Shown: one piece after another, positions 6,971-12,788 of the stretch
How the letters are laid out: each line of letters starts with the position of its first letter
How positions within the stretch are numbered: the first letter of the stretch is position 1
Origin: Alphaproteobacteria bacterium
GTDB lineage: Bacteria; Pseudomonadota; Alphaproteobacteria; CACIAM-22H2
Reading direction: 5' to 3'
Assembly: GCA_016869915.1 (NCBI GenBank)
Contig: VGDA01000053.1
Location: 1-12,788, forward strand
Length of the DNA stretch: 12,788 bases
Notes under the pieces: generated by a model
Databases searched by the model: none
What the model was told of the DNA's origin: nothing
What the model saw: the letters and a program-made list of their open reading frames with translations, nothing else
Program-made: the position numbers and the translations under genes

Positions 6971-6982
6971 GGTGGCTAACCT
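6954..6982 (+). promoter_or_regulatory. Predicted promoter of the OmpA-MotA-MotB-like operon
   Basis: TTGTGG (6954-6959), a 17-bp spacer and TAACCT (6977-6982). Transcription would start near 6989, only about 4 bases before the ATG at 6993. The message would be almost leaderless, and no Shine-Dalgarno is present. The -10 is identical to that of the flavoprotein promoter at 2915. Confidence 0.5.
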
Positions 6983-6992
6983 GCCGGACGAC

Positions 6993-8114
6993 ATGCGGAA
7001 ACCTCGCGCGATCCCCCTCCCCGCGGCCCAGCGTCCCGCGATCCTCGGCGGCACGGCGATTATTCTTGCCGCGCTCCTCCTGGCGCCCGGCGGCGCGTCG
7101 GCGCAGCAGCACCTGCGCCAGCGCGGCAGCGGCGTCACGGTCGACTGGACGGTGGTGGACCAGTTGCAGGGCCGCGCGCCGCAGCGCCAGCAATCCTCGG
7201 CAGGCCAGCAGCGGCGCGCGGCCAACCGCAGCCCCGCCGCACCAGCGCAGGCGGCTCCCGCCCCGGCGGCCGCGCCGCCGGCGGCGCCGGCCGCCGCCGC
7301 GCCCGCCTTGCGCCAGCTGCCTCCGCCGCCCGACACGGCGCCCGTCGCCGGCGCCGCCCCCCCGCCACGCCCGCCCGCGGCAGCGGCGCAGCCGCGCCCT
7401 TCCGCGCCGCCGGCGGCGGCCCAGGAATTCCGCGCCCCGGCCCCGCCCCCCAGCTTCGGCGAGCAGGCGCCCGCGGTCGCGCCACCCGTGCCGGTCTCGC
7501 CCACGCCGCCGCCGCAGAGCGTCGCCTCCTCGCTGCCGGTCCGCCCGGCCGCGCCCGCGGCGGCCAGCGCACCTGCCGCAGCCGGCGCAGCCGCGGCGGC
7601 AGGCACACCCGCGGTGGCGAGCTCGCCCGCGGCAGCCAGTTCCCCCGCGGCGGCGAGGTCGCCCGCGGCTGCTGCGGCAGGCGCCGCGGCGGCCGGCGCA
7701 GCAGCTGTCGCGGCAGCCCCCTCGCCAGCGGCGCCCGCCCTGCCCGCGGCCGCGCCGCCACCGCCGGCGCCGCCGCTCGCCGCCAGCCTGCCCCCGTCGC
7801 GCGCGGCCCAGCCCGCCGCGCGCCTCTCCTTCGCCGCGGACAGCGCGGAGCCGCCAGCGGAGCTGCGCAACGATCTGCGCGACATCGTCGAGCAATTGCG
7901 CCGCGCGCCGGATGGCCGCCTGCGCATCGAAGGCTTCGCAGCGGGCGAGGACGCGAACCGCTCGCGACGGCTCAGCCTCAGCAGGGCGCTCGCCGTGCGC
8001 TCCTACCTGATCGACCAGGGCCTGGCCTCTACGCGCATGGACGTCTTCGCCCGCGGCAACCAGCCGGAGGACGGCCCGGCCGACCGCGTCGACGTGACGC
8101 TCGTGCGTCGCTGA
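6993..8114 (+). CDS. Secreted OmpA-like protein with long Pro/Ala-rich linker
   Basis: A 373-residue exported protein. I choose the ATG at 6993 because it opens a classic signal peptide: basic MRKPR, hydrophobic ILGGTAIILAALLL, and a cleavage site ASA|QQ after residue 37. An in-frame TTG at 6954 lies upstream of the predicted transcription start. The mature N-terminus has a short ordered-looking segment, GVTVDWTVVDQLQG (47-60). Residues about 79-275 are almost pure Ala/Pro/Ser, including three copies of an S/R-S-P-A-A-A hexapeptide (210-227). The last 95 residues (278-373) resemble an OmpA C-terminal domain: LSFAADSAEPP, then LRIEGFAAGEDANRSRRLSLSRA. The usual G-H-T-D reads G-F-A-A, so peptidoglycan binding may be weakened. 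No lipobox Cys is present, so it is probably periplasmic. Thirteen bases separate it from the MotA-like gene; it is probably an accessory part of that complex. Confidence 0.8.
   Translation: MRKPRAIPLPAAQRPAILGGTAIILAALLLAPGGASAQQHLRQRGSGVTVDWTVVDQLQGRAPQRQQSSAGQQRRAANRSPAAPAQAAPAPAAAPPAAPAAAAPALRQLPPPPDTAPVAGAAPPPRPPAAAAQPRPSAPPAAAQEFRAPAPPPSFGEQAPAVAPPVPVSPTPPPQSVASSLPVRPAAPAAASAPAAAGAAAAAGTPAVASSPAAASSPAAARSPAAAAAGAAAAGAAAVAAAPSPAAPALPAAAPPPPAPPLAASLPPSRAAQPAARLSFAADSAEPPAELRNDLRDIVEQLRRAPDGRLRIEGFAAGEDANRSRRLSLSRALAVRSYLIDQGLASTRMDVFARGNQPEDGPADRVDVTLVRR
7620..7673 (+). repeat. Three degenerate 18-bp tandem repeats in the linker
   Basis: Three 18-base units (7620-7637, 7638-7655, 7656-7673) encode SSPAAA, SSPAAA and RSPAAA. 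Their third-codon bases differ, so the copies are old or kept for their protein pattern rather than newly duplicated. Confidence 0.6.
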
Positions 8115-8127
8115 GGGCCGCGCCGCC

Positions 8128-9273
8128 ATGACGAGGCCGTTCCGCTACCTCCTGCGCATGGCGCTCTTCCTCGCCGCCGTCGGCGGCGTCGTCGCGTTCC
8201 TCCACGAGCAGCTGATCCAGGCGTTCCACAACGCCCCGATCCTGAACTCGATCATCGTCGTCGTGCTGCTGCTCGGCGTGGCGGAGAACATCCGCCAGGT
8301 CCTGATCCTCTATCCGGAGGTCGCGTGGATACGCGGCTTCCAGGCCGAGGCGCACATACCCGGCTCGACGCTGCGCCGGATCCGCCTGCTGTCGCCGATG
8401 GTCGCGATGCTGGGCGAGCGGCGCAGCGGCAGGCTGCAGCTCTCCGCCACGGCCACGCGCGCGGTGCTCGACGGCATCTCGTCTCGCCTCGAGGAGTCGC
8501 GCGACCTGTCGCGCTACCTCGTCGGCCTGCTGATCTTCCTCGGCCTGCTCGGGACGTTCTGGGGCCTGCTGGAGACCGTCAGCGCGGTCTCCGGGGTCAT
8601 CGCCGGCCTCAGCGGCTCGACCGACGTCTCGTCGCTGTTCAACGACCTGCAGGCCGGTCTCAGGGCGCCGCTTTCCGGCATGGGCACGGCCTTCGGCACG
8701 TCGCTCTTCGGCCTCGCAGGGTCCCTCGTGGTCGGCTTCCTCGACCTGCAGTCGGGCCAGGCGCAGAACCGCTTCTACAACGAACTCGAGGAATGGCTCT
8801 CCGGCGTCACGCGCCTCGGCGGCGGCGGGCCCGTCGGCGACGGCGACCAGTCCGTGCCGGCCTACATCCAGGCGCTCCTCGAGCAGACCGCCGACAACCT
8901 CGAGAACTTCCAGCGCACCGTGCAGCAGGCAGAGCAGGGCCGGCAGGGCGCAAATGCCGCGCTCGTCATGCTCGGCGAGCGCATGACCCAGCTGACGGAG
9001 GAGATGCGCGCCGAGCGCGATGTCGTGGCCCGGCTCGCGGAAGCCCAGCTCGAGCTACGCCCGGCGCTGCAGCGCTTCGCCGAGGCCGCTTCGCGCGGCG
9101 GCGCGGGCGCAGGCGACGAGGCCCTGCGCGCGTCGCTGCGCGGGATCGAGTCGCTGCTTGCACGGCTGCTCGAGGAGAACCAGGCAGGCCGCGCGCAGTT
9201 CACGCAGGACGTCCGAAACGAGTTCCGGCTCCTCGCGCGCACGATCGCCGCGCTCGCCGACGACCAGCGCTGA
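8128..9273 (+). CDS. MotA/TolQ/ExbB-family proton-channel protein with coiled-coil tail
   Basis: A 381-residue inner-membrane protein with four predicted TM segments at about 9-27, 38-56, 128-148 and 183-205. The last two carry the family core: LLIFLGLLGTFWGLLETV (TM3) and SGMGTAFGTSLFGLAGSLVVGF (TM4), matching the G-L-L-G-T-V-x-G and G-x-x-x-A-L-x-x-T-x-x-G-L patterns of MotA/ExbB/TolQ. These proteins form a pentamer around a MotB/ExbD/TolR dimer and use proton flow to do work. The cytoplasmic loop between TM2 and TM3 is only about 70 residues. After TM4 comes a cytoplasmic tail of about 175 residues, Gln/Glu/Arg/Leu-rich from 245 on and probably coiled coil, far longer than in ExbB or TolQ. 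A possible GAGGG lies 10 nt before the ATG. The MotB-like partner follows after 15 bases in the same reading frame. Confidence 0.85.
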   Translation: MTRPFRYLLRMALFLAAVGGVVAFLHEQLIQAFHNAPILNSIIVVVLLLGVAENIRQVLILYPEVAWIRGFQAEAHIPGSTLRRIRLLSPMVAMLGERRSGRLQLSATATRAVLDGISSRLEESRDLSRYLVGLLIFLGLLGTFWGLLETVSAVSGVIAGLSGSTDVSSLFNDLQAGLRAPLSGMGTAFGTSLFGLAGSLVVGFLDLQSGQAQNRFYNELEEWLSGVTRLGGGGPVGDGDQSVPAYIQALLEQTADNLENFQRTVQQAEQGRQGANAALVMLGERMTQLTEEMRAERDVVARLAEAQLELRPALQRFAEAASRGGAGAGDEALRASLRGIESLLARLLEENQAGRAQFTQDVRNEFRLLARTIAALADDQR

Positions 9274-9288
9274 TCCCGGGCCCCGGCC

Positions 9289-10944
9289 GTGAGCGCCCAG
9301 ACCCGTCGCCGCCGCCGCAACGGCCTCGACATCTGGCCGGGCTTCGTCGACGCGCTCGCGACGCTGGTGATGGTCATCGTGTTCGTCCTGATGATCTTCA
9401 CGCTGTTCCAGTTCCACCTTAAGGACATGATCAGCGGCCGCGACCAGGCGCTCGACCGCCTCTCGCAGCGCATCGGCGAGCTCGCCGACCAGCTCGCGAG
9501 CGAGCGGCGCACGGCCGCGGGGCTGCGCGAGCAGGCCGAGGTGCTCGCGAGCCAGCTCGCCGGCACGACCTCGATGCGCGACCGCCTGCAGTCGGAGCTC
9601 GCCATCGCGGAAGGCAGGCTGCGCGAGGTCGCCGGCGCGCTCGACGCGGCGCGCGGGCGCGCGGACCAGTTTTCGGCCGCGCTCGCGGGGCGCGACGCCG
9701 AGGCGCGGGACCTTGCCGCGCGGCTGCAGGGGGCCGAGGGCCGGGCCAGCGCCGCGGAAGCCGAGGTCGCCCTGACGCGCGGGCAGCTCGCCGACCTGCT
9801 GCGCCAACTCGCCGCCACGGCGACGCGCGCGCGCGAGGGCGAGGCCCGCGCCACCGCGAGCGCCGAGCAGGCCGCGGCGCTGGCCCAGAGGCTGGAGCAG
9901 GCGGAGACGCGGTTGCGCGAGGCCGAGGGCAAGGTCGTCCTCGGCGAGCGCGAGGCCGCCGAACTCGCGCGGCGCCTCGCGGCCAGCGAGCAGCGCGCGC
10001 AGCAGGCCGATGCGCGGGCGCGCGAGGCCGAGGGCAAGGTCGTCCTCGGCGAGCGCGAGGCCGCCGAACTCGCGCGGCGCCTCGCGGCCAGCGAGCAGCG
10101 CGCGCAGCAGGCCGACGCGCGGCTTGCCGACGCCGTGCGCAGCGTTGCCGCGGACCGCGAGAAAGTCGAGGTGCAGCTGCGCGAGCTCGACGCGCTCCGT
10201 CGCAACATCGAGGCGCTGACGATCCTCCGCGACCAGCTCGAGCGCGACCTTGCCTCCCGGAACACCGACCTGCGCGGAGCGGGCGAGGCGCTCGCGGCGG
10301 AACGGCGCCTCTCGGCCGACGCGCAGTTCCGGGTCGACATGCTCGCGCGCCAGCTCGCCGAGCTGCGCGGGCAGCTCGGGCGGCTCGAGGTCGCGCTCGA
10401 TGCCTCCGAGGCGAGGTCGCGCGACCAGCAGGTGCAGATCGTCGACCTCGGGCGCCGGCTGAACCTGGCGCTGGCCAGCAAGGTCGAGGAGCTCGCGCGC
10501 TACCGTTCAGAGTTCTTCGGGCGCCTGCGCGAGGTGCTCGGGGAACGCGCGGACGTGCGCGTCGTCGGCGACCGGTTCATCTTCGAGACGGAGGTGCTCT
10601 TCCAGTCCGGCTCCGCCACGCTGGAGCCCGAGGGACGACGCCAGATCGAGGGCGTCGCCACGGCGCTCTCGGAGATCGCCGCCCGCATACCGGACGACGT
10701 CAACTGGATCCTCCAGGTCGAGGGGCATACCGACCGGCGGCCGATCGCGCGCAGCTTCGCCTCGAACTGGGAGCTCTCGCATGCGCGCGCGATGTCGGTC
10801 GTCCGCGCGCTCATGTCGGGCGGCGTGCCGGCCGAGCGCCTCGGCGCCGCCGGCTATGCCGAGTTCCAGCCTGTCGACCCGCGCGACGACGAGGGCGCGT
10901 ATCGCCGCAACCGCAGGATCGAGCTTCGGCTCACCTCGCGCTGA
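9289..10944 (+). CDS. MotB/OmpA-like stator protein with very long coiled coil
   Basis: A 551-residue inner-membrane protein. GTG at 9289 is the only start that keeps the basic N-terminus (TRRRRRNGLD) and the whole TM helix. The helix WPGFVDALATLVMVIVFVLM (16-35) contains D21, placed like the proton-carrying Asp of MotB and ExbD. Residues about 50-405 form a heptad-patterned coiled coil with no proline, including a near-perfect duplicated 35-residue block (211-279). ASKVEELARYRSEFFGRLRE leads into the OmpA/MotB domain (about 425-551): LFQSGSATLEPEG, VEGHTDRRPI with D482, and SHARAMSVVRALMSGGVP with R500, the two peptidoglycan-binding residues. It should pair with the MotA-like protein and reach into the peptidoglycan. 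Flagellar MotB is about half this length and lacks such a coil. Function unknown; an envelope machine is inferred. Confidence 0.87.
   Translation: MSAQTRRRRRNGLDIWPGFVDALATLVMVIVFVLMIFTLFQFHLKDMISGRDQALDRLSQRIGELADQLASERRTAAGLREQAEVLASQLAGTTSMRDRLQSELAIAEGRLREVAGALDAARGRADQFSAALAGRDAEARDLAARLQGAEGRASAAEAEVALTRGQLADLLRQLAATATRAREGEARATASAEQAAALAQRLEQAETRLREAEGKVVLGEREAAELARRLAASEQRAQQADARAREAEGKVVLGEREAAELARRLAASEQRAQQADARLADAVRSVAADREKVEVQLRELDALRRNIEALTILRDQLERDLASRNTDLRGAGEALAAERRLSADAQFRVDMLARQLAELRGQLGRLEVALDASEARSRDQQVQIVDLGRRLNLALASKVEELARYRSEFFGRLREVLGERADVRVVGDRFIFETEVLFQSGSATLEPEGRRQIEGVATALSEIAARIPDDVNWILQVEGHTDRRPIARSFASNWELSHARAMSVVRALMSGGVPAERLGAAGYAEFQPVDPRDDEGAYRRNRRIELRLTSR
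9915..10122 (+). repeat. 105-bp tandem duplication inside the motB-like gene
   Basis: The 96 bases at 9915-10010 recur without a mismatch at 10020-10115. One change (T to C) and six more matching bases follow, so 102 of 103 positions agree at a period of 105 bp. The unit is 35 codons, exactly five heptads, so the coiled-coil register is kept. Confidence 0.95.
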
Positions 10945-10952
10945 GGCTCAGC
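10940..10952. repeat. Palindrome holding both convergent stop codons
   Basis: GCTGAG-G-CTCAGC, with 6-bp arms around one base, contains the TGA of the motB-like gene (10942-10944) and, on the other strand, the TGA of the ABC transporter gene (10948-10950). Only three bases separate the genes, so any terminator must lie within coding sequence. Confidence 0.6.
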
Positions 10953-12756
10953 CGGCCGCGCCCGCGTCCTCGCCGATGAACTGCAGCTGGGCCAGGCGCG
11001 CGTAGAGCCCGCCCGCGCGGAGCAGTTCGTCGTGTCGCCCCTGCTCCACGAGCCTGCCGCCCTCGAGCACGAGGATGCGGTCGGCGCGCCTGACGGTGGC
11101 GAGGCGATGCGCGACGACCAGCGTGCTGCGTCCGTGGGCGAGGCGCGCCAGCGCGAGCTGGACGAGGCGCTCGCTCTCCGCGTCGAGCGCCGACGTCGCC
11201 TCGTCGAGCAGCAGGAGGGCGGGATCGCGCAGGATCGCGCGCGCGATCGCTATGCGCTGCCGCTGGCCGACCGAGAGCCGCATCCCCTTCTCGCCGAGAT
11301 GCGTGGCGTAGCCCTGCGGCAGGCGCGCGATGAACTCCGCGGCCTGCGCGGCCTCGGCTGCGGCGCGCAGTTCCTCGTCGCTCGCCCCGGGCCGGCCGAA
11401 GCGGATGTTCGCGGCGACGTCGGCGGAGAAGACCACCGGCTCCTGCGGCACCAGCGCGATGCGCGCGCGCAGCTGCACCGGATCGCAGCGCGCGACGTCC
11501 ACGCCGTCGAGGAGGACGCGGCCCGCCGAGGGATCGCGGAAGCGCAGCGCGAGCTGCAGCAGCGTCGACTTGCCCGCCCCGGACGGGCCGACGACCGCGA
11601 CCGTCTCGCCCGGCGCGACGCGGAAGTCGACGCCGTCGAGCGCCGCCTGGGCGGGGCGCGAGGGATAGCGGAAGGACACGCGCTCGAAGGCGAGCTCGCC
11701 GCGCGCAGGCACGGGCAGGACGAGCGGCGTCGCCGGGACGGGCAGGTCGGTGCGCGCGTCGAGCAGCTCGAAGAGCCGCTCCGCCGCGCCTGCTGCACGC
11801 TGCAGGTCGCCGAGGAACTCGCTGATGGATCCGACCGAGCCGGCGACGACGACGGCGTAGAAGACGAAGGCGGAGAGCTGACCGGCCGACAGGCGCCCGG
11901 CGATCGTGTCATGGCCGCCGACCCAGAGCACGATGGCGATGGCGCCAAAGACGAGGAGGATGGCGACGGCGGCCAGCGCCGCGCGCGCGCGGTTGCGCCG
12001 GTGCGCCGCGGCCACCGAGGCCTCGACCTTCGCGTCGAAGGCGGCCACGCGCTCGGGCTCGCGGCCGAATGCCTGCACGGTCGCGATCGCGTTGAACGTC
12101 TCCTCGATGTCGGCGCCGGTGTCGGCGATGCGGTCCTGGCTGTCGCGCGACAGCGCCCGCACCCGGCGGCCGAAGACGACGATGGGCACGACGACCAGCG
12201 GCAGGACCAGGAAGGCGAAGAGCGTCAGCCGCGTCGAGGCCACCGCCATCATCGCGGTCCCGCCGGCGACGAGCAGCACGTTGCGCAGCGCCATCGAGGC
12301 AGAGGAGCCGACGACGGTCTGGATCAGGGTCGTGTCGGCCACGAGCCGCGAGATGACGTCGCCGGTGCGGCTCGCCTCGAAGAAGGACGGCGAGAGGGAC
12401 AGGACATGGGCGAAGACGCGCTGGCGGAGATCGGCGGCGACGCGCTCGCCGATCCAGCCGACCAGCAGCGAGCGCGCGAAGGTCGCCGCCGCGAGCAGCG
12501 CGACGATGCCCAGCATGGCGAGCAGTGCCTCGTCGAGCCGGCCCGGCGCGCCGGCGGCGAAGCCGTTGTCGACCAGCCAGCGCAGGCCGCTGCCGAAGCC
12601 GAGCACGGCCGCCGAACCCGCGCACAGCGCCAGCACGGCCCCGGCCAGATGCAGCCTGTAGGGCAGCACGAAGCCCATCAGGCGGCGCAGGATCCGCGGG
12701 TCGGGACGACCGCGGCCTGCCCCGCCGGCGGGAGCCTGGGCGGCGTTTTCAGCCAA
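10948..12756 (-). CDS. MsbA-related ABC half-transporter (permease-ATPase fusion)
   Basis: A 602-residue inner-membrane exporter half. An N-terminal six-helix TM domain (about 25-330) contains SRTGDVISRLVADTTLIQ, the family's coupling region. The C-terminal ATPase, numbered from the TTG start, has Walker A GPSGAGKST (390-398), Q-loop Q438, signature LSVGQ (494-498), Walker B LLLLDE (514-519), D-loop SALD and switch H550. It resembles the alphaproteobacterial MsbA-related family and would act as a homodimer, perhaps on lipids or drugs. The signature has Val where most have Gly (LSGGQ). The open frame reaches GTG at 12780, eight bases from the window edge, and may continue. I prefer TTG at 12756 because GGAGG sits 7 nt before it and it gives MAENAAQ. 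Start uncertain; substrate unknown. Confidence 0.87.
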   Translation of the reverse strand: MAENAAQAPAGGAGRGRPDPRILRRLMGFVLPYRLHLAGAVLALCAGSAAVLGFGSGLRWLVDNGFAAGAPGRLDEALLAMLGIVALLAAATFARSLLVGWIGERVAADLRQRVFAHVLSLSPSFFEASRTGDVISRLVADTTLIQTVVGSSASMALRNVLLVAGGTAMMAVASTRLTLFAFLVLPLVVVPIVVFGRRVRALSRDSQDRIADTGADIEETFNAIATVQAFGREPERVAAFDAKVEASVAAAHRRNRARAALAAVAILLVFGAIAIVLWVGGHDTIAGRLSAGQLSAFVFYAVVVAGSVGSISEFLGDLQRAAGAAERLFELLDARTDLPVPATPLVLPVPARGELAFERVSFRYPSRPAQAALDGVDFRVAPGETVAVVGPSGAGKSTLLQLALRFRDPSAGRVLLDGVDVARCDPVQLRARIALVPQEPVVFSADVAANIRFGRPGASDEELRAAAEAAQAAEFIARLPQGYATHLGEKGMRLSVGQRQRIAIARAILRDPALLLLDEATSALDAESERLVQLALARLAHGRSTLVVAHRLATVRRADRILVLEGGRLVEQGRHDELLRAGGLYARLAQLQFIGEDAGAAG

Positions 12757-12763
12757 GCGCGGG

Positions 12764-12768
12764 CCTCC
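12764..12768 (-). promoter_or_regulatory. Shine-Dalgarno supporting the TTG start of the ABC gene
   Basis: On the - strand GGAGG lies 7 nt before the TTG at 12756. No similar signal is visible before the GTG at 12780, though only eight bases upstream of that codon are in the window. Confidence 0.5.
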
Positions 12769-12788
12769 GTCCGACCGCACGCTCGAGG

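Noticed and set aside
6954..6992. TTG start at 6954 for the OmpA-like protein
   Set aside because: It would place 13 extra residues before a perfect signal peptide and lies within the predicted promoter. ATG 6993 explains the N-terminus better.
7227..7820. Reading the Ala/Pro-rich region as a non-coding repeat array
   Set aside because: The frame stays open, the codons vary at third positions, and signal peptide and OmpA-like ends flank it, so it is a protein linker.
6042..8129. 695-codon open frame on the - strand
   Set aside because: It runs antisense to suhB and the OmpA-like gene. Its Arg/Gly/Ala-rich composition is what very GC-rich DNA gives by chance, and it has no recognisable domain or ribosome-binding site.
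8128..10944. Zorya-type anti-phage defence (ZorA/ZorB are MotA- and MotB-like with long coils)
   Set aside because: No ZorC, ZorD or ZorE gene follows; the next gene is a convergent ABC transporter. In Zorya the long coil is in the ZorA tail, whereas here the longest coil is in the MotB-like periplasmic part. The neighbours are housekeeping genes, not a defence island.
8128..10944. Flagellar stator genes motA/motB
   Set aside because: The MotA-like loop between TM2 and TM3 is short, the MotB-like chain is about twice the usual length, and no flagellar or chemotaxis gene is present.

Overview
The window is chromosomal-looking DNA from a very GC-rich bacterium (roughly 70% or more by eye). It is most likely an alphaproteobacterium of the Rhodospirillales or Hyphomicrobiales type. 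I base this on the families present: a DhnA-type aldolase followed by a ThiE/TenI-like gene, efp followed by suhB, an MsbA-related half-transporter, and a MotA-like/MotB-like pair ahead of it. I cannot name the genus. I see no phage, insertion sequence, CRISPR, tRNA or rRNA. Genes cover almost everything, and the longest gap is about 90 bases.

Left part (1-5409, all +): an LplT-type MFS transporter; a class I fructose-bisphosphate aldolase whose stop overlaps the start of a ThiE/TenI-like barrel protein with eroded active-site motifs; then two overlapping flavoprotein genes resembling the alpha (FAD/NAD plus BFD-like [2Fe-2S]) and beta (DAO fold) subunits of the HcnBC / opine oxidase / hydroxyproline dehydrogenase group, with no small gamma subunit nearby.

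Middle (5410-6920, +): elongation factor P and an inositol monophosphatase (SuhB family), probably one transcript.

Right part (6921-10944, +): a tight three-gene operon with its own promoter. It encodes a secreted protein with a very long Pro/Ala-rich linker and an OmpA-like end, a MotA/TolQ/ExbB-like channel protein with a coiled-coil tail, and a MotB-like protein with one TM helix, a proline-free coiled coil of about 355 residues and an OmpA/MotB peptidoglycan-binding domain. Together these look like a proton-motive-force-driven cell-envelope machine. It is the most interesting part of the window, and I know of no worked-out function for this arrangement. The coiled coil carries a recent, almost perfect 105-bp tandem duplication equal to five heptads.

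At the right edge a convergent gene on the - strand encodes an MsbA-related ABC half-transporter. Its stop lies three bases from the motB-like stop, inside a small palindrome.

Four promoter candidates share one layout (TTG- or ATG-type -35, exactly 17 bp, TA-type -10). Two of them would start transcription at, or a few bases before, the start codon, so those messages would be leaderless or nearly so.
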